Assembly (NCBI RefSeq): GCF_003570905.1 | Contig: NZ_QXJM01000039.1 | Location: 434,001-498,000 of the forward strand | Reading direction: 5' to 3' | Length of the DNA stretch: 64,000 nt | Origin: Cohnella faecalis | GTDB lineage: Bacteria > Bacillota > Bacilli > Paenibacillales > Paenibacillaceae | In this document: piece by piece, positions 16,014 to 24,313 of the stretch | How positions within the stretch are numbered: the stretch's first letter is position 1 | Layout of the letters: the number at the start of each line of letters is the position of its first letter | Notes under the pieces: generated by a model | Told to the model about the DNA's origin: nothing | The model's database searches: none | Seen by the model: the letters and a program-made list of their open reading frames with translations, nothing else | Position numbers and translations under genes: made by a program

Positions 16014-17171
16014 ATGCGGGAAAAGATGCTGCCGTATGGCTGCCAGCAGATTGATGACGATGATGTTGCGGCAGTAGTCGACATATTGAGAAGCGCCTGG
16101 CTTACGCAGGGACCGGCTATCGAACGTTTTGAAAGGGATATTGCGGACTATTCCGGAGCCAAGCATGCCGTCGCATTCGCTAACGGGACGGCGGCGTTGC
16201 ACGGAGCGTGCTATGCCGCCGGAATAGGGCAAGGGGACGAGGTCATTACGTCGCCGCTGACTTTTGTTGCGAGCAGCAATTGCGTGCTCTATTGCGGAGG
16301 CAAGCCGGTATTCGCGGATATTCGTCCGGATACGTACAATTTAGATCCGCAAGCCGTACTTGAACAAATAACGGACAAAACCAAAGCTATTATCCCTGTC
16401 GACTTTAGCGGGCAGCCGGCAGAGATGGATGCGTTCTCTGCAATCGCACGGGACCATGGACTGGTCGTCATCGAGGATGCCGCTCACTCCTTGGGCGCCG
16501 AGTATGGCGGACGAAGAACGGGCTCCTTGGCCGATATGACCATGTTCAGCTTTCACCCGGTCAAGCATATTACTACCGGCGAAGGCGGAATTATCGTGAC
16601 GGACAGCGCGGAGTACGCCGATCGTCTTCGAGCCTTCCGCAGTCATGGAATAACCCGAGATCCCGGCCAGCTTCTTCGCAATGACGGTCCTTGGTACTAT
16701 GAGATGCAGTCGTTGGGCTACAATTACCGGATAACCGATCTGCAAGCGGCGCTAGGTTCTTCCCAGTTGAAGAAGCTGGACACCTTTGTTGCGAGAAGGC
16801 GCGAGATCGCAGCCGCATATACAGGCGCTTTGGCCGGAGTACCAGGCCTGCAAGTACCGTATCAACATCCCGATACGAATTCCAGCTGGCATCTGTACGT
16901 CCTTAGATGGAAGAAGGACATACTGCCAGGCGGCCGGGACCGCGCATTCGACATTCTCCGGTCGCTGAATATCGGAGTTCATGTGCATTACATTCCGGTC
17001 TATCAACAGCCTTACTATCAATCCATCGGCTATGAGACGACTGTATGTTCCCATGCGGAAGCCTATTATTCCGAAGCGCTCTCGCTTCCCATATTCCCCG
17101 GCATGACGGATCGGGACGTTCAGGATGTCATAGACGCTGTTCTGGAGACGGTCAATCTCCTCGCCATTTAA
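16014..17171 (+). CDS. pseC: UDP-4-amino-4,6-dideoxy-N-acetyl-altrosamine transaminase (PseC)
   Basis: 385 residues from ATG 16014 (AGGAGG at 16001-16006); the longer frame from 15966 overlaps the SDR gene and is rejected. A DegT/DnrJ/EryC1 family aminotransferase: it opens with MLPYGCQQIDDDDVAAVVD and FANGTAALH, and the PLP lysine is K184 in FHPVKHITTGEGG, the PseC-type motif. GYNYRITDLQAALG and VHYIPVYQQPYY are also characteristic. It performs the second Pse step, aminating the 4-keto product of PseB. It is the last gene before a strong terminator. Confidence 0.92.
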   Translation: MREKMLPYGCQQIDDDDVAAVVDILRSAWLTQGPAIERFERDIADYSGAKHAVAFANGTAALHGACYAAGIGQGDEVITSPLTFVASSNCVLYCGGKPVFADIRPDTYNLDPQAVLEQITDKTKAIIPVDFSGQPAEMDAFSAIARDHGLVVIEDAAHSLGAEYGGRRTGSLADMTMFSFHPVKHITTGEGGIIVTDSAEYADRLRAFRSHGITRDPGQLLRNDGPWYYEMQSLGYNYRITDLQAALGSSQLKKLDTFVARRREIAAAYTGALAGVPGLQVPYQHPDTNSSWHLYVLRWKKDILPGGRDRAFDILRSLNIGVHVHYIPVYQQPYYQSIGYETTVCSHAEAYYSEALSLPIFPGMTDRDVQDVIDAVLETVNLLAI

Positions 17172-17195
17172 CGAAGTCTTTCTTTAGGGAATTAG

Positions 17196-17236
17196 GGCTG
17201 GCCCCCGGTCATTTCGACTGTCGGGCCGGCCTTTTT
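17196..17236 (+). terminator. Intrinsic terminator after pseC
   Basis: GGCTGGCCC (17196-17204) pairs with GGGCCGGCC (17223-17231), with one G-T pair, followed by TTTTT. Confidence 0.88.
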
Positions 17237-17253
17237 GCTGTGCAAGGAAAGGC

Positions 17254-17289
17254 AACATTCAACTATGGTTGGAAAGGAATGTTTTTTTT
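17254..17289 (+). terminator. Second terminator-like hairpin before the repeat-protein gene
   Basis: AACATTC (17254-17260) pairs with GAATGTT (17277-17283); an inner CAAC-TATG-GTTG hairpin sits in the loop, and eight T's follow. It lies 20 bases after the pseC terminator and may insulate the sigma-D promoter downstream. Confidence 0.6.
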
Positions 17290-17359
17290 AGGAGCTAGAG
17301 AGTAGTGGGTCTTTATCCCTGTTTCGATATATTTTACGAAAGAAATGTCGGATATAGTC

Positions 17360-17387
17360 TAAAGTAATGTTTTCCATACGCCGATAT
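17360..17387 (+). promoter_or_regulatory. Sigma-D promoter of the secreted repeat-protein gene
   Basis: TAAA (17360-17363), 16-base spacer, GCCGATAT (17380-17387), identical in both elements and spacing to the hag and fliD promoters. This places the 754-residue exported protein in the flagellar regulon. Confidence 0.88.
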
Positions 17388-17415
17388 ATGGAGTAGGTAT
17401 AGGTAGTAAATACTA

Positions 17416-17432
17416 TTTTCCAAGGAGGAAAA
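17416..17432 (+). promoter_or_regulatory. SD-sequestering hairpin with GGA loop before the repeat-protein gene
   Basis: TTTTCC (17416-17421) and GGAAAA (17427-17432) form a perfect 6-bp stem around the loop AAGGA, so the SD AAGGAGG lies partly in the loop. A loop GGA next to the start codon is a CsrA-type target; the hag SD has a similar, weaker context. Confidence 0.5.
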
Positions 17433-17434
17433 CC

Positions 17435-19699
17435 ATGCGTTACTTCAATCATTACAAGAGAAAGGTATCATCGATGCTTGTTGCGGCACTCGTTGCGACA
17501 AGCGTTAGCGTGATTCCTGCAGCAGTGAGCGCGGCCGGCGCTCCGGTCGTCAATTATGTGAACGAGACGGTTACGGGGGTTACTTACGACGTCGCGCACC
17601 AGTATTCCGTGGACAACGGAGCTACTTGGAAAGAAGTTAAAGTGTCTGGAGTCGATGTAGGCAGTGTAAGCATCGTCCCTGGTACGAATTTCAAGTATCG
17701 TCTTAGCACTACTGGAGCTGGAACTTCGTTGACCGTTCCGGCTCGTCCTGTTGCTCCTGCTTCGGCGCTCAACTCAACGACCGAGACCATCGGTACTGCG
17801 ACCGGCATCCAAGTAAGCTTGGACGGCGGCTCGAATTGGTCTTCCACGGTTACCGGCGCGACTTATGACGTAAGCAGCTTGATTCCTGCGTCCAACGGCA
17901 CCAACCTGGTCGTTAAAGTACGCAAAGCAGCCACGAGCACTGCGTTTACTTCCGTTACCAAAGACATCACTCTTTACAAACGCGCAGCAACACCAACGGC
18001 TACCTTTAATCCTTCAACTGTCAAAATTGAAGGCGCGGGTGTAACCACCGCAGCTGAGTACAGCACCAATGGTACGCTTTGGAACAAAATAACGGGAACG
18101 ACCATCGATGCAACGAACATCGTACCTGCATCGACCGTTACGGCTTCGACTTATGTCAAGCTGCGGATCAAGCCTACTAGCACGGCATCGGCTTCCCAGC
18201 AATTGTCCATCGAAATTAAGCCGCGCGGCAAATCTCCGATCAACGCGATTTCCGGCACGGCCAACGATCCGGCTTTCAGCGTAACGACAGAAGAGCTGAT
18301 CAACGTTGACAATACGATGGAGTACGCGGTTGGAGCCAGCACGACCTATACTGCTGTTACGGGAACTAAGATTGATCTGAGCAGCAAATTAGGAACAGCG
18401 AATACTACCGTTAAGCTGCGTTACAAAGCGACTTCGACCAATGTAGCATCCGACGCGGATAGCATTTCGCTTGCTAAACGCGCTACAACGCCAACGGCTG
18501 TCGCTGTTGACTTTACGAAGGAGCAAGTGAAGAATCTCGTTTCCGGCAGCCATGAAATCAGCGCAGACGGCGTCACCTACTCGTCTGTATCGGCTGCAAC
18601 GTATGATGTTACGAATCTGATTCCTTCGCTTTCCACTACGGCGAAGAACATCTACGTTCGAGTAAAAGCAACTTCTTCGGTGCCTGCATCCGCGCCAAAA
18701 GTGGTGTCGGTTGTCCGCGAAGCTACTCCTTTGAACACTGTCGTTAAGTTCAACCCGACGACGGAGACGATTACAGCTTCCACCAAGCTTGAATACAGCT
18801 TGGACAAAACGGTTTGGACAGCGGGAGCAGCGTCGATTGATGCTAAATCGTTGATCTCTTCCAGCGTAACGGTTGACGTTTACGTTCGTACCAAAGCAAC
18901 GACTACGAAATTCCATTCCGACAACCTGATTGTTACCCTTCCTAAGAAGGGCACAGATCCGGTAGACGGAGTTTCCGGCGGTCCTTCGCTCAGCTTCGCA
19001 ACGGAGAAGCTGTCGGGACTGACGGCTTCGCACCAGGTAACGCTGGATGGCGGTAAAACTTGGTTCGATGGCAACGATGCGAAAAAAGTTGTTAGCGGAG
19101 TAGTCGATCTGAAAAACGTTATTCCGGTTTCCACGGCTAAAGCATTGGGCAAAGTCGGCGTTCGCTTCAAAGCGAGCGGCAGCACCGTATCTTCCGCTGT
19201 TTACTACTACACGCTTCCGATCCGCGAAGTAAAGCCTGTTGTAGTAGCGTTCTATCCTACGAACACGATTTACGGCGTAAGCGACAAGATGGAATACTCG
19301 ACTAACTACAATGCCAAAACGGGAGCAGGCACTTGGACCGCTATTACGGGCTCCACACTTGATTTCACTAGCCTGCTGTCTACAACTGCTGTCGTAAAAG
19401 TATCGATCCGCGTGAAAGCGACGGGAACGGCTCCTGCATCCGATATTGCCAGCGTTGATCTGGCAAAAGTTGCCGCTAAGCCAACTACGAAGCAAATTTC
19501 CGCTAACGATACGGACAACGTTATCGTAGGCATTACCAACGCTCATGAGTACAGCTTGGATGGAACGACTTGGACGACCTTCAACCTTGTCAGCCCTCCA
19601 GTGCTGTCCGGCAACAAAACGGTATTCGTTCGTGTTAAAGCAACGGATAAAGCTCCTGCCGGAGATAAAATCCAACTGACGTTTACCACTAACCCATAA
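17435..19699 (+). CDS. Secreted nine-repeat surface protein of the sigma-D regulon
   Basis: 754 residues. A signal peptide covers about residues 1-33 (basic MRYFNHYKRK, hydrophobic core, AVSA cleavage region). The rest is nine degenerate repeats of 70-95 residues, each with an EYS-type strand (MEYS, LEYSLD, HEYSLDG), a W or Y turn, a D-x-x-x-(L/I)-(I/L) strand and a V-x-(V/L)-R-x-K-A-(T/S) strand. The last repeat (SANDTDNVIVGI ... LSGNKTVFVRVKATDKAPAGD) resembles DUF4073-like modules of Paenibacillus/Bacillus surface proteins. Thr/Ser-rich; no sortase motif, S-layer homology domain or C-terminal membrane segment. Its function is not known; a filament-associated or cell-surface role is inferred from the promoter. 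Confidence 0.82.
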   Translation: MRYFNHYKRKVSSMLVAALVATSVSVIPAAVSAAGAPVVNYVNETVTGVTYDVAHQYSVDNGATWKEVKVSGVDVGSVSIVPGTNFKYRLSTTGAGTSLTVPARPVAPASALNSTTETIGTATGIQVSLDGGSNWSSTVTGATYDVSSLIPASNGTNLVVKVRKAATSTAFTSVTKDITLYKRAATPTATFNPSTVKIEGAGVTTAAEYSTNGTLWNKITGTTIDATNIVPASTVTASTYVKLRIKPTSTASASQQLSIEIKPRGKSPINAISGTANDPAFSVTTEELINVDNTMEYAVGASTTYTAVTGTKIDLSSKLGTANTTVKLRYKATSTNVASDADSISLAKRATTPTAVAVDFTKEQVKNLVSGSHEISADGVTYSSVSAATYDVTNLIPSLSTTAKNIYVRVKATSSVPASAPKVVSVVREATPLNTVVKFNPTTETITASTKLEYSLDKTVWTAGAASIDAKSLISSSVTVDVYVRTKATTTKFHSDNLIVTLPKKGTDPVDGVSGGPSLSFATEKLSGLTASHQVTLDGGKTWFDGNDAKKVVSGVVDLKNVIPVSTAKALGKVGVRFKASGSTVSSAVYYYTLPIREVKPVVVAFYPTNTIYGVSDKMEYSTNYNAKTGAGTWTAITGSTLDFTSLLSTTAVVKVSIRVKATGTAPASDIASVDLAKVAAKPTTKQISANDTDNVIVGITNAHEYSLDGTTWTTFNLVSPPVLSGNKTVFVRVKATDKAPAGDKIQLTFTTNP

Positions 19700-19719
19700 G
19701 ATTTCCTTGTACCAAATGA

Positions 19720-19765
19720 AACAGGCTGTCCGTTACCTTCAGGTAACCGGACAGCCTGTTTTTTA
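19720..19765. terminator. Bidirectional terminator between convergent genes
   Basis: AACAGGCTGTCCGTTACC and GGTAACCGGACAGCCTGTT form a long near-perfect stem around a short loop (19720-19760), followed by TTTTT on the plus strand; upstream A's (GAAA) offer a short U-tract on the minus strand. It ends both the repeat-protein gene and the minus-strand polysaccharide operon. Confidence 0.9.
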
Positions 19766-19773
19766 CGGTTTTG

Positions 19774-22245
19774 TTAGAGCGCGTTTACGATCTCTGCGAT
19801 TTTATCAGCTTCACTAGGATCGTTGGACGTCAGTCGATCGTAAAGGTTCTGATCGGTTTTGCCCTGCTTGGAAAGCGAGGCCAAGTACCAGCGAATGATC
19901 GTAACATTGGTTTCATCGGTTAGGTCGTCGCCGATATATGGCTTAAGAGCCTCTTCGGCTGCAAGATAGTCGCCATGGCGATAATAGTTCGATCCGACGA
20001 CGGAAGCGATTTGAGGCGTCACCTGAAATGCAAGTCCCTGGTTTTGCTCTTTGGGAAGCGTGGACAGATGGTCAATGTTTCTTTTGATCGCCTCGTAGTC
20101 TGCCAACATGTACTGCCAGTATTTATCGATCGTACCCGTATCGCCGGATTCCCGGGCTGTCTGGCTAAGCGCTTCCTCTAATTGAAAGCTCTTTTCGTAC
20201 AACTGCATATCCCAGGGGAAATCGGGGAGAGCCTCTCTGACTCGTTGCAGAGCACGGCCAATGTCATTGTTAGCGATAAGATCGTTCAGTTGTATTTCGA
20301 TCAATTGCCGGTTATGGGGCTCTCGATGCAGCGCCGCCTTCAGTATAGACTGCTCGTCTTGTTTATACACCGCTTCTTGCGTTTGTTGATACACCGCATT
20401 AAGCAAATCAATGGAGTACGCGGAATATTCCGGATGACCCGGCTGTAGCTTTAGAGCTTTGTCGAGTGGATCCATCAGCTCGTTGAAATCGTTGCTGGAC
20501 TGCCGAATGGCTAAATGTTCCTTGAAGGAAGAGTTGGCCATGACCAATCGGGCCGACAGGATCAGAACCGCGATTGAGCCGACAGCCAGAATAGCCGGGA
20601 ATATCGGAAATCGCTTCGTATCTTTCGGCAGCAGCGGCGATGTCGAAGGTTCCTTGGACAATCCCGAAGCCATACCTCCCAGACATAAGAACAAGAGCAC
20701 GACAAGGTACAAATAACTTAAATCGAAGTCGATGGCGCTGTGCGTAAGCAAGGAAAGGGCGAGGATAAAATAAAGGAATCTCGACTCCCTTTGATTTTCA
20801 TCGCTTTGAAAGTAGCGTCTAATATAAAAGTAAAAGACAGCGACTAGAAATGCCGCAATTACGATAAAGCCGATAATGCCGACTTCGGTCAAATATTGAA
20901 AGAAAAAGCTGTGAGCCTGACGGCTGACGTAGGGATTGCTTTGATATTTTTCGAATAAAGCCGACCAAGCGCCGCCTCCGGCTCCGATAAGAGGGTAATC
21001 TGCGACGAGCTTCATGGCATCTTTGTAAAAGGTACCCCGTTCTAACACGCTATGTTGTGCGAGATTGATATTTTCAAGTCTTGTCTCGACATTAGCCGGC
21101 AGAAGGCTGCGAATAGCGGACACTTGCGTTAAAGCCGCAATAACGAGGCTTCCCGCGACTACGGCAATAACCGGAATGAGCAAGATTCCCTTTTTCAGCC
21201 CGTCGATACGTTCGAGTTTGCTAGAGAGCCATGGAGCGAGAAACCGCTGCATAGCGCAAGCCGCTGCGGTATAGAGAGCCGTTGCGGCCAGGAGCAACAG
21301 CCACCCCTTGGCGGATAAGCTTGCGGAAAAGGATTCATGCACGGATATTCCGTACGAGGTTACTTTGCCTAAAATCGTAAATGTTAGTATGGAGCCGACG
21401 ATAAGATGCGCAATAAGCAACAGTTGCCGATAGGGCTTTAAGAAGAGCAGAAGCATGATCAGGACGACGGCGATTACGACGATTGCACCCCGGGAAAGCG
21501 TCAACCAGAAGGAAACCAGAATAGGAACGACCCACACGGCATGCAGGCTTGCGCTTTTCCAACCGGAGGACTTAATGGTGAAGAACAATGCGCATAGCAG
21601 CAGGGCGATCAAAAAAGCGGCGTACGTATTTGCGTACTGGAACACCGAAGCGAGCCGAAGTCCGTTGGAGTCCGTCATAACGGCATCCTTGTAAACTCCT
21701 TGCTCGACGAATGGAGTAAACCACCCTACTAGCGAGCTTATAGCTTCTCCGTTGCCAAGCCAGTGGAACAGTCCGAACAAAACGATGAAATAGCCGGATG
21801 CCAATATAGCCGATTGGAATATTCGGTTTCCTAAGCCGTCTTTGATCACGTAGAGACCGATCAAGAACATGGAGCCATATAGAAACTGGCTATAGAGCGC
21901 ATTGAGAGCGGAAAGTTGGGAAGCGGCGTTCGCTAATGACAGAAGGTAGGCGGCCGGGATGAGCCAGAAGCCGACGCTTAGCCATCCTTGCTCGCTTCTT
22001 AGCTTCCATTTCGAGAGCAGCAGCAGCGCAAGCCCGAATAAAATCAAGGATGCACAGACGATGGATTGGTAGATGGGCCTTTCGAAAGTAGAATCATTCC
22101 CATTGAACAGCGCTCTCTGAAAGGGAGCCCAAAAAAGAAACAATACGCTTAACCCGACGACTGCCCAATACCTTAACGGGATTGTCTCCTTTGCGGAAAT
22201 TGGCCCCTTATCGGAAGGACGGGCCTTCTCCGTTTTTTTGCTCAT
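19774..22245 (-). CDS. O-antigen ligase/polymerase-like membrane protein with TPR-like tail
   Basis: 823 residues. Residues about 25-550 hold roughly 13 membrane segments; the Wzy_C/WaaL-type block contains FQYANTYAAFLIALLL, WLTLSRGAIVV and the loop GAGGGAWSALFEKY followed by RQAHSFFFQYLTEVGIIGF, whose Arg/His arrangement is typical of ligase active loops. Residues about 580-823 are extracytoplasmic helical repeats resembling TPRs. The likely role is polymerising or transferring lipid-linked glycan on the outer face. It is the last gene of the minus-strand operon, 38 bases after a GT2 gene, with AAAGGGG as SD. Confidence 0.82.
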   Translation of the reverse strand: MSKKTEKARPSDKGPISAKETIPLRYWAVVGLSVLFLFWAPFQRALFNGNDSTFERPIYQSIVCASLILFGLALLLLSKWKLRSEQGWLSVGFWLIPAAYLLSLANAASQLSALNALYSQFLYGSMFLIGLYVIKDGLGNRIFQSAILASGYFIVLFGLFHWLGNGEAISSLVGWFTPFVEQGVYKDAVMTDSNGLRLASVFQYANTYAAFLIALLLCALFFTIKSSGWKSASLHAVWVVPILVSFWLTLSRGAIVVIAVVLIMLLLFLKPYRQLLLIAHLIVGSILTFTILGKVTSYGISVHESFSASLSAKGWLLLLAATALYTAAACAMQRFLAPWLSSKLERIDGLKKGILLIPVIAVVAGSLVIAALTQVSAIRSLLPANVETRLENINLAQHSVLERGTFYKDAMKLVADYPLIGAGGGAWSALFEKYQSNPYVSRQAHSFFFQYLTEVGIIGFIVIAAFLVAVFYFYIRRYFQSDENQRESRFLYFILALSLLTHSAIDFDLSYLYLVVLLFLCLGGMASGLSKEPSTSPLLPKDTKRFPIFPAILAVGSIAVLILSARLVMANSSFKEHLAIRQSSNDFNELMDPLDKALKLQPGHPEYSAYSIDLLNAVYQQTQEAVYKQDEQSILKAALHREPHNRQLIEIQLNDLIANNDIGRALQRVREALPDFPWDMQLYEKSFQLEEALSQTARESGDTGTIDKYWQYMLADYEAIKRNIDHLSTLPKEQNQGLAFQVTPQIASVVGSNYYRHGDYLAAEEALKPYIGDDLTDETNVTIIRWYLASLSKQGKTDQNLYDRLTSNDPSEADKIAEIVNAL

Positions 22246-22283
22246 CGATAGCCCCTTTTCTTATCGTAATGATAGTGGAATTT

Positions 22284-23225
22284 TTAAGTCGTCTTCTTTA
22301 GCTTGGCAAGCTGAAGGAACAGTCCGATATTCCGGATGAAGCCGTTTTTATAATATTTGCGCCTCCATACCGTGTACAGGCGAGAGGCATACGATCGATT
22401 ACGAAGGTCGGCGAACTCCCGAACGGCTTCGACCTCCCCTCCGATCCGGCTAATAAGAGCGGAGGCTTGGACGACGTTCCACTCGATGCCTTTCATTCTC
22501 TTGAACCGGGACAGCATATAAGGGAGATCGAATTTCACGGCTCCGAGGCTGTTGCGCCCATGCTGACGATAAAAAATGGTCGGCTCTCTTAAATAACGGA
22601 TGCGACCGTTCGAGCACGCGATTAACCCGATCCACCAGTCGTGCATAATACATTCGTCGGGGACAGGCACGGACAGCTCTGCAAGCTTGCGATTAATAAG
22701 CATCGTACAGCCCGTAATTACATTTTGTACCAGCAGGCGGTTTATTCCGTCTTTATCGGGATCGAGCTTCTGATAGCCCCAGAATGAAGGGCCGATCCGA
22801 TTCAGCTCCGAGTCTACGACGATCAGGTCGGAATGAACAAGAACGGGAAGACTGTCGTCTTCGCTTTCGTTCTCCCTCATAAGCCGCAGGCTTTTGGCGA
22901 TTTTGTCGTCCATCCATACGTCGTCTTGATCGGCGAACATGAAATAAGCATACGTCGAATATTTCAAAGCAACCTCCAGTAGCGTTCCGAAGCTTTTCTT
23001 CGGGCCGAGATTGCATTCGGAGGAGACGATGCGAATGTTAGCGTACCTTTGTCGATATTCCTCAATTATCCGAAGCGTCTTATCGTCGGAGCCGTCATCG
23101 CGCACGAACAAGTCGAAATTCAAGTGCGATTGCCGAAAAAGGGAGTCGAGCAAGTCTTCCAAGTATCGCTCGCCGTTGTACGTGGAAAGCAAGACGGCAA
23201 CCCGGTCGGAATTCGGCTTTGTCAT
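22284..23225 (-). CDS. GT2 family glycosyltransferase (rhamnosyltransferase-like)
   Basis: 313 residues from ATG 23225 (MTKPNSDRVAVLLSTYNGERYLEDLLDSL); a longer frame from 23273 lies within the upstream gene. GT-A fold: VAVLLSTYNGE, RDDGSDDKTL (nucleotide-binding DD) and the metal-binding FADQDDVW, followed by the acceptor-side CIMHDWWIGL. This pattern is common in cell-wall rhamnosyltransferases. With rmlABCD nearby, dTDP-L-rhamnose is a plausible donor (inference). Its ATGA overlaps the stop of the preceding gene in the operon. Confidence 0.85.
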   Translation of the reverse strand: MTKPNSDRVAVLLSTYNGERYLEDLLDSLFRQSHLNFDLFVRDDGSDDKTLRIIEEYRQRYANIRIVSSECNLGPKKSFGTLLEVALKYSTYAYFMFADQDDVWMDDKIAKSLRLMRENESEDDSLPVLVHSDLIVVDSELNRIGPSFWGYQKLDPDKDGINRLLVQNVITGCTMLINRKLAELSVPVPDECIMHDWWIGLIACSNGRIRYLREPTIFYRQHGRNSLGAVKFDLPYMLSRFKRMKGIEWNVVQASALISRIGGEVEAVREFADLRNRSYASRLYTVWRRKYYKNGFIRNIGLFLQLAKLKKTT

Positions 23226-24313
23226 AGGCTGTTCTCCAGCGTTTGGTGAATGTGTCGGGCTCTTGCTCCCCAATGGTTTTGTTGGAGGAAAGAGTCGATC
23301 TGATCTAAAGAGTTTTTGCCGGTACGATCCCGTTTGACTCTATCGATAATGGCGGATAACTGCTCGGCGTTCCGATAGAGGTACACGAAATCGGCAAATT
23401 TTAACGTTTCCGGATATTCGACGACGAAAGCGGGCTTGCCGAAAGCGATATATTCGTACACCTTAACGGGATCGACGGATAAAATCAGCTCGTTTACAAG
23501 GAACGGCATAATGAAAGCGTCCGACCGTTCGGCGAAAATCTTGATGGCATCGTGTGCGATCGATCCGGTATACGTTATCCTCTCATGCGGGGGAAGCGGC
23601 ACTTCCGACGGTCCAATAATCGTAATTTGAATGTCCCGGTGAAGCTCAAGCAACTTAAATAGCAAGTCAAAATCAAACCAATGCGAAATGGTGCCGAAGT
23701 ACGTGATGGTAAACCGTTCAATCTTCTCCGTCGGCGGTTCGAATATATGGCCGCTCTTCGCAAGAGTAAGCGACAAGGCGTTGTTGGCTACGCTCACCAA
23801 GGCCTGGGCATCTCTTTCCTCCACTTTGGACTTGAGATGCTCGGAAGAAGCAAAGACCAGATTGGATTGCTTCAATAACTGTTTCTCCAAGGCAGCAAGG
23901 GAGTTTCGGGTTTTCTCGCTTTGCGGGAAAGCCAGTATATCGTCCATGCAATCGTATATGATATTGCGGGCCCTTATTCGTTCGATATCGATGAAATGCA
24001 AAATGTAAGGAGAAGTGATCCAGAAGTAATCGTAGTCGGTTTCGTGCGCGCGCTTGACACTCGTTCGGTTGATCCAACGTTCAGCCTGTTGCACCCAAGG
24101 GCTTCGCGATGAATACGGGAGCTTTCGAATCCGGTTTACGGAGTGAAACGCCGCTTCGTCAAGGGGATTGTCAATAAGGCCGCGAACCTTCATATTTCGT
24201 ATGTAGAATAAATCGATGTCGTAATATGCGAGCAATTCCTCAGCGAGGAATTGCGGCCGCTGCTTAATCCATTTCCAATCCACATGCATGAAGTAAGCCA
24301 TTTTTTTTCTCAT
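23222..24313 (-). CDS. GT4/GT1-type glycosyltransferase (TuaH-like)
   Basis: 363 residues from ATG 24313, whose ATGA overlaps the preceding stop. The N-terminal half begins MAYFMHVDWKWIKQRPQFLAEEL, a start seen in WsaE/TuaH-like glycan transferases. The GT-B C-terminal half has ITYFGTISHWFDFDLLFKL and ILSVDPVKVYEYIAFGKPAFV, with the E-x7-E-like nucleotide-sugar site. The C-terminal domain is clearly related to that of the 743-residue fusion protein at 25346-27577. Cytosolic face of the membrane; sugar unknown. Confidence 0.83.
   Translation of the reverse strand: MRKKMAYFMHVDWKWIKQRPQFLAEELLAYYDIDLFYIRNMKVRGLIDNPLDEAAFHSVNRIRKLPYSSRSPWVQQAERWINRTSVKRAHETDYDYFWITSPYILHFIDIERIRARNIIYDCMDDILAFPQSEKTRNSLAALEKQLLKQSNLVFASSEHLKSKVEERDAQALVSVANNALSLTLAKSGHIFEPPTEKIERFTITYFGTISHWFDFDLLFKLLELHRDIQITIIGPSEVPLPPHERITYTGSIAHDAIKIFAERSDAFIMPFLVNELILSVDPVKVYEYIAFGKPAFVVEYPETLKFADFVYLYRNAEQLSAIIDRVKRDRTGKNSLDQIDSFLQQNHWGARARHIHQTLENSL

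Noticed and set aside
7724..17171. Legionaminic acid rather than pseudaminic acid pathway
   Set aside because: The hydrolase is PseG-type (no NeuC-like LegG) and the dehydratase is the inverting PseB type, both pointing to Pse.
18389..19675. 428-codon antisense frame over the repeat protein
   Set aside because: Serine/arginine-rich shadow without SD; the plus-strand gene has a promoter, SD and signal peptide.
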